A DNA stretch of 64,000 bases from Pyrenula massariospora (lineage: Eukaryota; Ascomycota; Eurotiomycetes; Pyrenulales; Pyrenulaceae), in NCBI GenBank assembly GCA_021030905.1, contig JAGFMI010000001.1, forward strand, positions 2,337,230-2,401,229, given 5' to 3'. Of the stretch, positions 43,169-55,227 are shown piece after piece. Both the position numbers and the translations under genes were made by a program. How positions within the stretch are numbered: position 1 is the stretch's first letter; each line of letters starts with the position of its first letter. Under the pieces are notes generated by a model. It ran no database searches and was not told where the DNA came from. It saw only the letters and a program-made list of their open reading frames with translations.

Positions 43169-45660
43169 ATGGTGTCGGACGAGAAAATCAGCACCTTCCT
43201 CCTCAATTGGGTAGGTACATAAGCCTGTCTGCTAAAAGTGTACCTCGACTTACTGATGGAATGTCAATGCATAGATGAATGCCCTGTTGGGGACAAACCT
43301 TCGTTCAATAGGTGAGATCAGCGATGGTGCGCAGATGTGGGAGCTCCTGAGTACGAATCGTCCCTCCACTATGCGAACGAGACGAAGCTGACGCTTTCAA
43401 AGAACAAGCGTGGCCGACTGATTTTCTAGCTCAATTGCCTAATGACCCAAGTCGAGAGCGGAGTTGGCCAGCTCGGTACTCAAATCTCAAACACCTCTAC
43501 AAGCATCTAGATCCGCTCCTGAATCGTATGTGGGACAATTATTCAGTCCTCATTCCCGAACGACCAGAGCTTGCGAATGTTGCTCAGAATTCGGCACTCA
43601 AGGACACGACTATTTTGCTCAAGATGCTATTCCTTGCTGTCTACGCTTCTCCTGAGTCAGACCTTGGTAAGCGCACCAAAGCCCACGTCGAACACGTGCC
43701 TTACGAAGAAATGATGGCCATTGCCTCCCTCGTACATCCACCCGAAGAAAATATAGGAAGAGAACAGCCTCTTCCCCCGGACTCAACCCAAGAAAAGGAG
43801 GCTTCAAGTCGAACAGCGGTTTCTGGCCATGCCGATGACATGTTCTTGGAGAATTCTAGACTCAGCGAGGAAATAAACAGGCTCTACGGGCGGGTGCAAA
43901 GAGCGGAAACCGAAACAACACAAACTCGGGATGAGCTTGAATCTGCACAGAAAAAGCTGTCTAAGGCGGACGAGGAACGCAAACGGTTAGAGAGCCGATG
44001 CACTGAGTACAGGGATCGTCTGGCTCGGTTCACTAAGGGAGAGGAGGAAGCTGCTGGTTCAAAGACGTTGCAGAGTGTGTCCGCAGATTTGCAAGCACAG
44101 ATCTCCTCGCTTGAGGATCAGCTTCGGCAAATAGAGGAGGAAAAGACCGGTATCCAGAAATCTAACGAGAGTCTCAAACAAAAAGCCAACAAGTATCAAC
44201 AAGCGCAAGACGAGATTGACGAGCTGAAGATCACAATTCAAGATCTTTCGCGGCGAGCGAACGCTTCAGAGAAATATAGAGAAAAGATCAAGCGTTTCAA
44301 CGACCTCGAAACGGAGAATATTGACCTTCGTCGCAAGATTAATGAACTTCAGGAGGACATTAACAACACTGACATGTATGCTGTGTCTTCCTCGAATTTT
44401 CGTAGAGAGAACGAAGAGCTGCGAAAGCTCCATGAGCAGATTGAGCTCCACTATCAAGACGAGAAACAGAAGAACAACAATCTTATATTTGAAGTGCAGT
44501 CGCTGAACCGCAAGATGGCTAACCTTGAATCCGAAAATATGAAATTGCAAAAGGAGGTCGAAAATTTTCCCCAAGATGGCCCACTGTCAAGCCCCCAAAC
44601 TCAGCAATCAACGCCTCGTTCAGCTCAGGACCGGGCCATGGAGCTCGCGGACGAGCTTGCAGCTGTCAAAGCTGGACTAGATAATTCAGATGTAAGTTTG
44701 CGATCATTTTACGCCGTGTGACCTGCGAATTGAACGCTTACGTCTCCCAGCTTTCCCCAGATCAAGCTCAAATACGTGTCAAGCAACTTGAAAACGAACT
44801 GGCTGAACTTAATGCTAAGCTTGAAGATAGTGTTACAGACGACGAGTTACAACATCTGCTGAGCGTAGTCCGACAGAATGCGCAGAACTCAGATCTCGAA
44901 ACTGAGGAAGACCAATTCAGAATTCAGAAAGCACTTGCAGGCAAGATTGAAAACGGGAGAATCGCTTCCAAGAAACTACACCAGGTAATTGAATATGTCG
45001 CTAATAAGCACACGGCCACTATCAAAGTTTCAAAAGCCGTCGCTGGGAGCAGCGAATTTGTTCCAAGTCCCCGAATGCTCAATATGTTTCCTTCCGCTTT
45101 CCCTAATGCCTACCAAGTCACCTCCCCTGCTAGTCAATCTCCTGCTCTGCAACCTAACGCTCGCCTTGCTACACCAGCAACCCTGAGCAGTGTGCAAACT
45201 CCTGTCCGCCCAGCGTCTACTTTCAAAAACTTTTTCACCCGAGCCAAGAAATGACTTCTGTTTCACAACACATTGTATCTTTGCTGCAGCCTTTCCCACA
45301 AGCATATCCATACTGTCAATACAGCCCAGCAGGGTGGCAAAAAGCTAATAATTCATTTACCAGCACGCTATCGCTCAAGCCAGCCTCATCGCTCAGCTCC
45401 AAGCCCAAAGGACGAAGCTCTCGACCTCACCGCCAGCTGCCGAGTTCCCACCCGACCGATCTCCCGTCGTCTCTAACGAAATTGACAATAATCTTCGACG
45501 AGAGCTCAACCTTATGTCGACAGCGTGGTATGATCTCCAGTCACGGCTTCAGAGCCCGAATATTTCTGTTGCTAGAGGGAGGATCGGCGCAGCCTCAGAA
45601 CCGAAGAGCTGGATCGGGAAGCAGAGGAAGCTTGTCCACGGGGTCCTGTTGGGGAAGTAG
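43169..45660 (+). CDS. hookA: HookA-type dynein/endosome adaptor
   Basis: Cytoplasmic coiled-coil adaptor linking early endosomes to dynein in hyphae. Exons: 43169-43210, 43275-43350, 43430-44691, 44751-44984 and 45364-45660; about 636 aa. The Hook N-terminal domain opens MVSDEKISTFLLNWMNALLG and includes ISDGAQMWELL and YSNLKHLYKHLDPLLNRMW. About residues 180-470 form coiled coil (EEINRLYGRVQRAETE, QISSLEDQLRQIEEEK). The C-terminal exon gives LNLMSTAWYDLQSRLQ and EPKSWIGKQRKLVHGVLLG, which look like the conserved fungal Hook tail. The last intron (44985-45363, 379 nt) is long for this window. If it is retained, the frame runs on to a stop at 45254 with a different Ser/Pro-rich end (627 aa). 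Confidence 0.82.
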
Positions 45661-46376
45661 AGATGTATTTAGTAGACATTTGCTGGGTGGAAATGATGTT
45701 TCAGTGACTGACGGAGTCTCTTCTTGCTTTTTGGAGTCTACGGGCATATTTTGGGAATGAGAGACTTCACACTTGTCGTGCTGCGTGATACCCTTCATAG
45801 ATGGTGTGGTAATAGAATGCCAGAAAAGCGTCTTTAAGCTCTGCGAGCATGTTTTCACCATACTAACTCGTGACGACTCGTTATATGTATATAAGATAGA
45901 TCTACTAAGATTGCTAGATCTAGGGTATGCAAAATACCAATCTACTCTTACACAAGCTCAACTTCTTAAACACCTCTAAAAAAAGCTGTCAACGTATCTT
46001 CTTAGATGCCGATATACCGCAGTCACGTAGTAAATTTCTCCACCTTCTCGTTCGCATTTGAATCGTGTCGGCAACGTCTCTGTTCCACGAGCCCGCTATT
46101 CTCACAAATTGATAGTTACCCATGGAACCTGAACTTCTCTTGCTTTGTGATGCATCGAGAGTCCCAGCTCCATACAGGGCTAACTTGCCGTGTTGGGTGG
46201 GAAATGTACCCTATGGGGCCCACTTGTATAGCTAGCCATCTCCCTCTTGTTGAACACGTCAATCGGTCAAACATTTACGGTCCTGACACATGCGGGCCCA
46301 GTATCCCACCACAGCATCACGGAATATTGCGCCTGAGTAACGTTGTGGCCCTGATCGACAGGCGGCGTCCTATCTC
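45661..46376. other. Intergenic between convergent HookA and LRR protein
   Basis: The 3' flanks of both genes, AT-rich around 45880-46020. A plus-strand ORF of 124 aa (46006-46380) has no recognised feature. Confidence 0.5.
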
Positions 46377-47498
46377 TTAGAAGTAGTAATCATTGGGATC
46401 GCTGGCATATGGAAAACTTCCTGGCATGCAGCTGTTCCAAAAAAAGGCGCTGTCCGAGCCAAAGTCTCTAGGATCGGTCTCTGGCACACAGTCATCCCCA
46501 AAATAGTCATCATCCGACTCTGAAGGCATAGGATAGGTTCCCGATTCCCAGTCATCCCAGGAAAAGTCATCGTCCGACCCCGATTGTGTAGCATTGATCT
46601 TCAATTCCTTCCTTCTTTTCCTCAGCCCTTGCATCGCCTTCCTAAATGCGCTGGTCTCTCTCTGATCGCTTAGATCTAGCTCGACTAGGCGCATACCCCA
46701 TTCAGGCCTCTGTCTGAGCCCTTCCAACGCTGACCCCTGCACATGGCCTTTGGCTTCGTCATTTCCGGAGATCTCGATGAGTTGTATTCCCTGGATGTTT
46801 TCGAGAATGCCCGTCAAAGACGCGTCCGTGAGTTTAATACAGCTTTCTAGTCGTAACACCGACAGGTTTGGACAAGCTTGTGCGAGGCGAATGACGGCCG
46901 CGTCAGTTATTCGACTGCCAGATCCTGTGGTAGAATCGCCTATACGGATAGCGAAGAGCGAATGGCAGAAAAAGGGGCCAATAGCAACTATATCGTCTAG
47001 ATGAGCACTAGAGGTCGTTAGGAACTAGAGAGTTTCTCAATCTCGGGGAGCTTACTCTTGTATGTTGAAATCGTGACCAAATCTTATTTCTCTAATACCG
47101 GGTGCGACACCCGATCTCTCCTCGTATACTCTAGGGAAGAGTTTTGCCTTGGACTCGTTTTCCCATGCTTTCTCATCCTTAAATGATGCAATCTCATTGA
47201 CTTCGAAATTTCGAAGTGACACGCCTTTGAAGCGCGGCGTAGGATACCGGTCTGCCTGGCGATGTCCCTTAGCCAAGTCGAGCCTCAACCGGCGTTTCTT
47301 AGCTTTTTTCTTGGTTGTGTACGCGGGCTTTTGTCGTGGCTTCGTGGCTCGCTCTGCATCTAATCTTGGCCCTTCAATCCTTCCAGCAAAAGGGTTTTCA
47401 TGATTCGGCTCTCGATCCGATGCCCTCAAGGTGCTGTTGTTGCCATCCCGCCCTTTCCGTTCCCTATCGCGCTTGCGTCTTCTGCTTTTCCTACCCAT
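46377..47498 (-). CDS. LRR-type nuclear protein with repeated acidic/aromatic tail
   Basis: Two exons, 47498-47056 and 47007-46377, with a 48-nt intron (GTAAGC donor, CTAACG branch, CTCTAG acceptor); 357 aa. The N-terminus is very basic (MGRKSRRRKRDRERKGR, TKKKAKKRRLRL), likely nuclear or nucleolar. The middle has cysteine-containing LRRs (RITDAAVIRLAQACPNL, SVLRLESCIKLTDASL), as in F-box-type LRR proteins, but no F-box is seen. The C-terminal about 65 residues are a degenerate repeat of about 20 aa with pattern SDDDFxxDxxxPxxxP. It could be a truncated relative of fungal F-box/LRR proteins. The function is unknown. Confidence 0.72.
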
Positions 47499-48545
47499 TT
47501 TTTCCCTTCCTAGCGCCTCTGATCGGTGCAGAAATCAAGTACTTGGCAGAGATGATTTGGACTGAATAGAATTAGTGATTCAAGAAGCAAATGGTCATGA
47601 TATGAAAGACTTTGCTCAGCAGACGCGAACGCGTCTCCCTTCACGCGCTAGGCTATGCATGCACTGGCGGTGGATCCCGCTCCACCCTTCGCGATAAGCT
47701 CCCCGCTGCTCGTTATTCTTCAGGGGTTAGCAATGCTCTTGGTGCTTCGTACTCAGGCAATAAAAAACACCAGCCGTACTTACGGGGTAAGTGGTCAAGT
47801 ACTTGATGAGTTGTGGGAAGGACTCTTGAGACGATAAGTCAGGACCATAGTTTGAACAGAGGCATTCGGGCCTCATTCCAACGATGAGCTCTTTTGAAAG
47901 GCTTATTTGATTGAGTGAGGATCGCAGGCGTGCAGCCTGCGATACCCTTTATCTGAACTAGGTAACTAGGTCGCTAGTATTCTAATATGTTGTAATTGAT
48001 TAAAACTAACCCCATTTCGCAGTCGAGCGGAGTAATTAGCCCGACTAGTCGACGAAGACGATGGCACAACTACGAAGTCCGCAAAGACGGGACTTCGTCG
48101 CAGACAGATCTGGTCTTGATGATTGCTGTGGCTGCCTGAAAGGCCCTGCTCGCGGTTCTAGTTGCACGCGTAAAGCAACACTATCGTTTCTCACATCATC
48201 TAGAAACACGAGTCTTGGCAGCTCGTAAAGTAGCATCTTCTTCGTCTTTTGGTGAATTTTATCCTGACGTCCCTTTGTAAGTATCCCACCTAGCGTGGGT
48301 CAGAATCGGATATCCGAATGTTTTATACGATGGCTCATCGGCATATGTGGGATGAAAGACGATTTCATCATCGCAGTAGTTTCTGCAAATGTCTAGCTAT
48401 GAGAGTTTACATTATAAAAGAGCTACCTCCTGCCTTTACTTCGTCACTAGTCTTGGTCTTAAACATTCAATGTTCTACCTTCCACCTGTCACTCGTGGCA
48501 ATCACATATTAGACAATCCATTTTTGAACAGTCCTGTACCTCATC
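47499..48545. other. Intergenic with a small hairpin
   Basis: About 1 kb between divergently transcribed genes. It contains the perfect hairpin at 47921-47943. Other ORFs are under 70 aa and featureless. Confidence 0.5.
47921..47943. repeat. Perfect 9-bp inverted repeat (hairpin)
   Basis: The arms ATCGCAGGC and GCCTGCGAT flank a 5-nt loop. It is not placed at the end of a known gene; it could be a MITE relic. Confidence 0.55.
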
Positions 48546-49073
48546 ATGATATCTACAGCCAATCTTCTCCTACCCAGCCTCTTGCTATTCAACCTTGCTT
48601 CTACTCTTCCCGGGTCCGATGCCTCCGCCACCGCAACCGCGAGCGCCGATTCCTGGCTCAAAAGACGAGGGCCTCCCACTACATTCTTCTTGAGTGACTG
48701 CTCTGTATTCGAAAACGGATCCATAACCTCCGAAATCGACTACTATGCCGCGGAGCACGCTCCTTCCACGCCAGGCGCCGAGCGGGGCCCGGACGGGCGC
48801 TGCACTCCCCCCGACCAATCCGGTAAAGGTATCACGTGGGAAGGAACAGAACCCGGCTGCTATTACAATTCGCCTTCGGACGATGCTATCGCCTCCATCG
48901 AAGAGGATGCGGATGAACGACCGCCGCAATCCTTCGCCGGCAAACTGCGCACGGGCTCGGCCACGGACAAGCCATCGTACACGTGCAAGGTCGACAACGG
49001 GCGTGTGATCTATACGGATAAGAAGGATGGAAAGGTGTTCAGGGTCTGCAGAGCGAGGTATTACTGTCAATAG
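48546..49073 (+). CDS. Secreted cysteine-containing protein
   Basis: Single exon, 175 aa. The N-terminus MISTANLLLPSLLLFNLAS is a signal peptide. A WLKRRG dibasic site about 42 residues in would suit Kex2 removal of a short propeptide. The mature part has six cysteines (SDCSVF, GRCTPP, PGCYYN, YTCKVD, RVCRARYYCQ), an even number compatible with three disulfides, and ends in the sixth. It is GC-richer than its flanks. A long open frame on the opposite strand (48585-49070) is a shadow of this bias. No family recognised. It might be an effector-like or cell-wall protein; this is inference. Confidence 0.7.
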   Translation: MISTANLLLPSLLLFNLASTLPGSDASATATASADSWLKRRGPPTTFFLSDCSVFENGSITSEIDYYAAEHAPSTPGAERGPDGRCTPPDQSGKGITWEGTEPGCYYNSPSDDAIASIEEDADERPPQSFAGKLRTGSATDKPSYTCKVDNGRVIYTDKKDGKVFRVCRARYYCQ

Positions 49074-50766
49074 GATGTCTTTTCGCTTTCAGTTTCAATT
49101 CAATGTTCTGTCATCGTACAGCCTGGTCTGCCTGTAGCTACTTTGATTGGATGGGTTCGTCTTGAGAACAATGAATAAGGGAGCTGAGCAGCATGCACTA
49201 GAGACAGGACTAAGGAGGGAGTAAGAAATGAGGAGGCTCTCTGCCGGGAAGGCCTAGCCTTTTATAGCCTTTGACTGACCCTATGGATGTTAAGGCGATA
49301 GACGACAAGCTAAGACAATGTATGAGCTAGAGCATTCCATTCTGGTACCAGCGAATCCGCCTTGGAGAGAAGAATGGCTTGGTTAATAGCACCAGATCTT
49401 TGTTGATATCAGTTCAGGATAGAAATAGAGAGCATTCAGCATTGATACATAAGCCCACTCCGATCTTGAAAAGCAAAATATCTAGAAAATGGCGAAGATG
49501 AAGAATATCATGATGTCTGGAGACCGACATATCTGCACTGATGGCAGCCCGATGTAACATAACTTGGGGATAGATCACGGAGGCGCTCCAATAAGAAGAT
49601 TGTAAACACTCGGCAGGTGTTGAAGTATTCAATGCTATGCACGTAAAATATGGCAGTGAAGATGGCGAGAAGGTGGGTGAAAGGAAGAGAGGGAGGGAGG
49701 GCGTCGCAAAGTGACGAGGTTCAAAGGGAAGGTGAGTAGGATGCGGATATGTCAACACTCCTCGTGTCATGAACCGTGAACCAGCACGGATATTCGGCAA
49801 GTGTCCTCGCTGCTTCCACAAGTACGAATGCAAATTCCGGTAAGTCTCACTCGAGCTGCCGATGCCCACCTGAGACTTTGGAAGCTAATGGGCTTGTGTA
49901 GGGAGTCTTCAAAACAACTAGTACGACCGAAAGAGACCTTTAGACCGTTGCCTCGTAACGTGCGCACATCATATATGATGACGCACCAATTATTCCAGCT
50001 TGATATCACCTTCGCCAGCGAGATAAGATATTCTTCTTCACGGCAGTCGTCACCAGCGGATCTCGGAGCAGTGAATATCGACGGATGGTCCTCCTACAAG
50101 TCGGCAACAGCTGGCGCGTTATCGCCGGGGACAGCAACTAGCAGGTTGCGCCCCGATGTAGAAGGTGCGGACGGTGGAGGTATTTGCAAGATCCACAAGA
50201 AATATCGTTCGAGATCATCTCAACACGCGGATTACTTACTTGCGCTTGGGAGAGGAGCGTGCCCGAGGAAACGGGTCATCGAGGTAGGCAGCTAAAGGGA
50301 GAAGGGGGCATTCATACTTCAAGACGTACCTCAGCTCAGCCGACCGTCGTAGCGAAACAAGGGCTACTGCAACGCACGGTCTTCCCTGCTCCTAGGGGCG
50401 TAGCTATAAATGAGCAAGTGTTTTCTGGATGGCTGTATGAAAGAGGCTAATAATTAAATAGACAACCTTTCAAAGCTCCTTCATGTCATTTTCAGTTCTA
50501 TTTTACAGCGTGTGCTTTCTCCTGCATGTGACATGAAAAGACTGATTTACCACTTTCTTGCCAGCTCACTTCATTGACATGATCTTTCACTAGTAGAGCT
50601 CACTGTTGAGCCATGATCGCGAGTAAATGTCAGACAGCCGGGTTGCTCTCCTTTCGGGTCCGGAAGCACATGCTCTTAAACAGGATTTCTTTGCAAGCAG
50701 CTTTTGCACGCCTCACGTAGAGTTCTGGACAAGTTCACCCTGCCGAAGGCATGCCTTAATTGTTCC
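49074..50766. other. Gene-poor stretch
   Basis: About 1.7 kb. ORFs at 49414-49869 (minus) and 49801-50295 (plus) overlap without motifs or a clear splice partner. I support no gene here. Confidence 0.5.
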
Positions 50767-52155
50767 TCAATCCTCAAATCCTTTCCAGCTCTCCCCGTCA
50801 CATTCATATTGGAACCTTTTTCTCTTTTTGCTTTGGTTTTTGGTCTTGCGAGCTCTCCTCTGTGAATTCCCTTTCGCACTTTCATGTTCAATGGTGTCGC
50901 CACTTATTGCATTATGTATGGACATTTGACTCTGCTGAAGCGGCCTTGACGACGCTTCTGAGCCAATGGCGCCGTGCTGGCGATTTCTATTGTTGCTTTG
51001 GGAGCTAGCCTGCGCGGTCTGGGACCTGGTTCTCATCCGGTGAGCCCGGCCTATGCTGGAGGGCTCTTGCCTCGGCCGACCAAGGGTGACATTCAGTTTT
51101 ACACTGATGTGTGGCGTTTTACCGGAAGCTGTCGAGGTTTTATCATGCATATTCCTCTGATACCAATAAGCATACACTTGATTCTGCGTTAGTTTCTTGA
51201 CCCCGTCCACGTTCAATGTAGCTCTCAATGCGTTAAGATCCACTATGGCCACGCTTTCCGTTAATTCTGATTTGTGCTCAGGCATCTGCCCTGCCAACTT
51301 CATCTTCAGAGCCTCGATTAACTTTCTCTTGCCAGGACATTTAGTTGCATCGAGTGAAACTTCGCGTGCAACAAGGGAGCATTCATCACGCACGTCGACC
51401 AGGATCATGAGATTCTGAGTACTCGAGGGCTTAGAACGAGCAGTTGGAGTTGTACATTGTTGTTGTGTTTGGTCTCGTAGTTGATTGCTCTCATTTGGCA
51501 CTTGAGGTTTTGGGACGATACCAGTGGATTCCACGGACGGCATCAAAGAAATCATGGTATTTTTTGAGCCGCATTGGGGGCATTCTTCCATCTGTGATCT
51601 AGTCTCTGAGACGCACAGTGACCATTTCTTGCAATTGTAACAATTGACGACTTTAGTATTGTTCCAGTCTCCCCGTGGCATGTGAGCCTTAGTTGACGTG
51701 TCCGATGAGACATTGAGACGAGCTATCATCAAATCCAAGCCTTCCATTGCATCTTCGACCAATGGTGTGGCGAAAGCTTCGGTGTGAAAGTACCCCGTTG
51801 CTAGACCTGCGTCAGAGTTCATGTAACCGAAGGGGTCATGTTACCGAGAAATGAAGCTCTACTCACCAGGACCCTGGGTATTATTGCGGGCCATCTGTAT
51901 ATCCTTTGGGACAGTAATGCCGATGCTCTTGGGGTTGGGTGAGTGCGAGATGCCTTGCTCCGACTCACTTTTGACGCTTGAGAAGTTGCGGTCACAGGTG
52001 AAAATGTCAATATTTTGTGTGGACAATCGCTGGAAGAATTCCCGATGCTTGGCATCAATCGGATTGGTATTCCCGTTGCCGTCTCCGACTGTCCGCTCCG
52101 CTCTGCCGTCCCCGGAGTCGCCTGTAATCTCGGTGTCGAGAGGTTCGTCTGACAT
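50767..52155 (-). CDS. Zinc-ribbon protein of unknown function
   Basis: Two exons, 52155-51867 and 51806-50767, with a 60-nt intron (GTGAGT donor, CTCTGACG branch, CGCAG acceptor); 442 aa. Splicing joins NNTQGPG to LATGYFHTEAF. One zinc-ribbon-like pair is visible (CYNCKKWSLC followed by ECPQCGSK about 20 residues later). It is followed by a disordered Gln/Thr/Ser region, a helical segment (KRKLIEALKMKLAG), and a basic C-terminus (RRARKTKNQSKKRKRFQYEC) that suggests nuclear targeting. No known family recognised. The acidic N-terminal exon (MSDEPLDTEITGDSGDG) is disordered. Confidence 0.65.
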
Positions 52156-53446
52156 CTCGGTAGCTACGATCTTTCACGCTCGTAGTCTGTAGCTCTTCAC
52201 GCGCGCCGTTTCCCCGCTTCTGAAACACACAGCGACCACCTTACAAGCACTAATCCTGTCGTCAGCTGATAACGGGAACGCTTTTCCGTTGTGAGTGTTG
52301 CAAACGTCCGTGTCTCTCAAACCCGCTATCAACTCAAATATTGCAGATTCTGATACCAAACCTCCGCAAGAGCTAGAATCTCAGTCCCCTCGACCTAGAT
52401 GGCGCAGGGTATGAAAAGCGCGCTATACCTTGACAGACGGGACGTGCTGAAGTTCTTGGTGAAACACTTTATTTCCGAAACGAATTGGCATTTGCTCTTA
52501 CGTCTAGGCTCATGACGCGAGCTCCTCCCAGAGATACCCTCTTCTTTTCCTCAGAAACCGGCACCTAGCTTGAAAGATTAATATCTGCCAATGGACGCCA
52601 TTGGTAAGAAACCAATACGGCTACTAAGAAAAGCATAGAGCATACCCAAACATTAGAAGCTAGAGGCAGATGGTTCCTACAAATGGAAACATTGCTGCAC
52701 GAGGTGGCGACACAGAAATGAATGAAGAGCTCACGTATAATTTGAATTTGAAGGGAAGCGGAAATCCTTGGGAAAAGTGGATGCACAGCCGCGTGCTCCT
52801 CCACATGGCATGCTAAAAATTGAAGGTGGTACAGAAGGAAGGTCAGAAATTTGACTTTATTCAGACGAAGTGGAGCGAGTGAGAAACCCAGAGGAATAGA
52901 ACAGGGGAGTTAGTGTCAGATTCTGGGCTACACACATCATCTTGGAAATCTTGATAGATGTAGGAACCTCCCGATGAGCCGAGCTCATAGCCCGACCTTT
53001 TTCAGAATGCGAGACACTTGTCTAAGACGAGGCGTAACGAGGTTGTTGGGCTGTCAAAACATGTACAGAACGATAGACTGTTGTGTCCTTGTTCGGCAAG
53101 AGATCTCGGTCAAAAGAACGTCGTGATGATGATGGAGAATATGTGTCCTTTCCCTTTCAGACAACGGGTCTAGCTGATCCGCCGCTGGGCTGAACGGTCA
53201 TCTAGGCGGCTGGAGCTTTGCAAAGGAATTCGCTCAAGCTCAAAATACCAGTATTGTTTCGCATGTTTCTTCAGTAACAGAGTGTACTGCTCCTTTCAAA
53301 CTTGATCGCTACACTGGTTCAGCCTGTATAACTCTGTCGATACCGTCACCAAATCTCTTTTTATTGCCACCTATGGCGCCGTCGAAGCTTTGACATGCGG
53401 GATTAGCTCGATCATGGATTTTCACACGGCCCCATCCGATTCAATT
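52156..53446. other. Intergenic, no gene seen
   Basis: About 1.3 kb holding the upstream part of the zinc-ribbon gene and the 3' flank of the deaminase gene. ORFs are under 80 aa. Confidence 0.5.
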
Positions 53447-55227
53447 TTACGTTATAGACAAACCGGGAAGCGACATTTCTATGAGAGAAACTCCACCTCC
53501 GGATTCAACCTCCGAATCTTCATCTGAATTTAGATGATCATGAAAATCATATGGTGGACTTGATGTTGAGCTGGCTTCTTGAGCAATATTGGCGTCTACT
53601 TCTTCCGTATTTAATGACTCGTTGACAGATTCAGTTGTTTCCGCAATACCGGCAATACTGGATGTGTTCCAATCATCTTCTTCGCTCGCTATACTAAAAC
53701 CATCTTCTAAACGTTCTAGGGAGTGGACGTACCCCTTTTCGTCATTTTCGACTTCAATCGAGCCATCTGGCGGTGGTGCATCTGGAAGCGCTCTAGAACT
53801 GCTAGTCTCCGTAGTGAGTCCAGTAATTGAATCAGGATGCCAAGGATACGGCTTGCTGCGCTCTGATATCAGATGGATAGTATGCTTGCGTAATTGCGCA
53901 ATGATATTGTTCATAAGGTCGTGATGGCTTTTAATCCCCGTGCCATCTGGTAGATACGCCGGATCAGGTGGTCGCCAGTTAAGGTAAATCTTCCCGTGGG
54001 AGCTTGGCTCGACAAAATTACCTGGGTGGTTTCGGATGTAGAGCGCGCAGCAGTAGCATGCATCCTTGCTACAGCCTATATACATGTCAGCATCGGCAAA
54101 AGCAAGATCATTTGCGTAGAAATGCTCGAGCAGGATGAGTTCGCAGTGGACCCTCGGATGAAGATTTTTGTCGGTGTATGTAGCTAGAAATCGATCCTGC
54201 AATTGGACTTTGTCGTTCATAAGTGCAAGTTTCTCCCGGCATTTCCGCACTTCGCCGTTCAAATCGTGCGGAAACATTCGCCCTGCGATGCGATCAAGTG
54301 TCGTCTGGCTATCAGGGGCAGGGATTGAGAACGGCGAGGGATTGGTATGGTAGGGTCGAATTTCATATTTATCGAGATAGTGCGGCATCCTTCGCGCGAA
54401 CAAAACCAAGCTTCGTGCAGCTCGGAAATGGTACCCTAATCGTCCAATGTAATGCCTGAGGTCCCGAAAAAGTGATGCTTTTGAGCCAGTGTTGCTGAGC
54501 CGCGAAGATTCTTGACCGAGGTTGGCGAGATACTCTATGTGAGGGGATCTACATGTCTCATAGGAAAAGAGACAAACTTCGTGGGTGTTCTGCCAACGTG
54601 ACTGAAAGTCTCGTAGCCATTCCGTAAGACCATCATCTGTTTAGGCGTTAATTAAATATCCATAGGCTAGCACTGATCGGGAGAGACAGAGTAGATCAGA
54701 GTAGACGGACCTCGGTCAGATCTCCGAGAAGCCAAGACTTTAAGGCAACCCGTCAGCAGAGGCTTTAAAAGCCCTAAGTATTTCTTGATACGCTGCCTGG
54801 CGAAGGTGATACATTTGCAGGCGAGTTGTGATATTCTTTGCGATTGATCTTTTGCTGAGGAACTCGAAGATTGTTTTAGGTCATGCAAAACATGTTTCAG
54901 AATCTCTGCTTGTTTGCCTCCAGGGTTTGTGTTAGAGGCTATCCAGAAGACAAAAGCTTCCGGTCGGTCTTCCAGTGCGATCGCGGTAACTGTGTCGCCG
55001 CCCTTCTCGTAGTCGCAAAAGTAGGCTAGGTCGTTCAGGAACCCTCTAAGGTTCCTCTCGGGGGAGAAATGAGTACGCTCCCCTGTCACTTGGCTCAGCG
55101 TGCGAGATAGTACAAGAGGCTCGTAGAACCGTCTCAGTAAACGGTCCACTGGATCTAGACGGGGCTTTATGGGTGGTCCCTTTTCGGCAACCTGTTTTTG
55201 ATTCGGCTTGGGCTTTTTCTTAGCCAT
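53447..55227 (-). CDS. OTT_1508-like nucleic acid/nucleotide deaminase family protein
   Basis: Two exons, 55227-54711 and 54636-53447, with a 74-nt intron (GTCCGT donor, AACAG acceptor); 568 aa. The N-terminal half is the helical region usual in fungal members: FLNDLAYFCDYEKGGDTVTAIALE, FVFWIASNTNPGG. The deaminase core (about 330-385) has HPRVHCELILLEHF and YIGCSKDACYCCALYIRNHP, giving a His-x-Glu and CxxC zinc set, then HGKIYLNWRPPD. The C-terminal about 140 residues are acidic and disordered. The substrate is unknown. In bacteria, relatives of this deaminase superfamily occur in polymorphic toxins; fungal copies may act in defence or RNA/DNA editing (speculative). Confidence 0.8.

Noticed and set aside
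45251-45760. 169-aa plus ORF after the HookA stop
   Set aside because: Another frame of the same stretch encodes the Hook-like tail AWYDLQSRLQ, so this frame is a shadow.
48585-49070. 161-aa minus ORF with Arg/Gly-rich sequence
   Set aside because: Antisense to the secreted protein, which has a signal peptide and ordered cysteines.
49801-50295. 164-aa plus ORF
   Set aside because: No start context, splice partner or recognisable motif; it overlaps another featureless ORF on the opposite strand.
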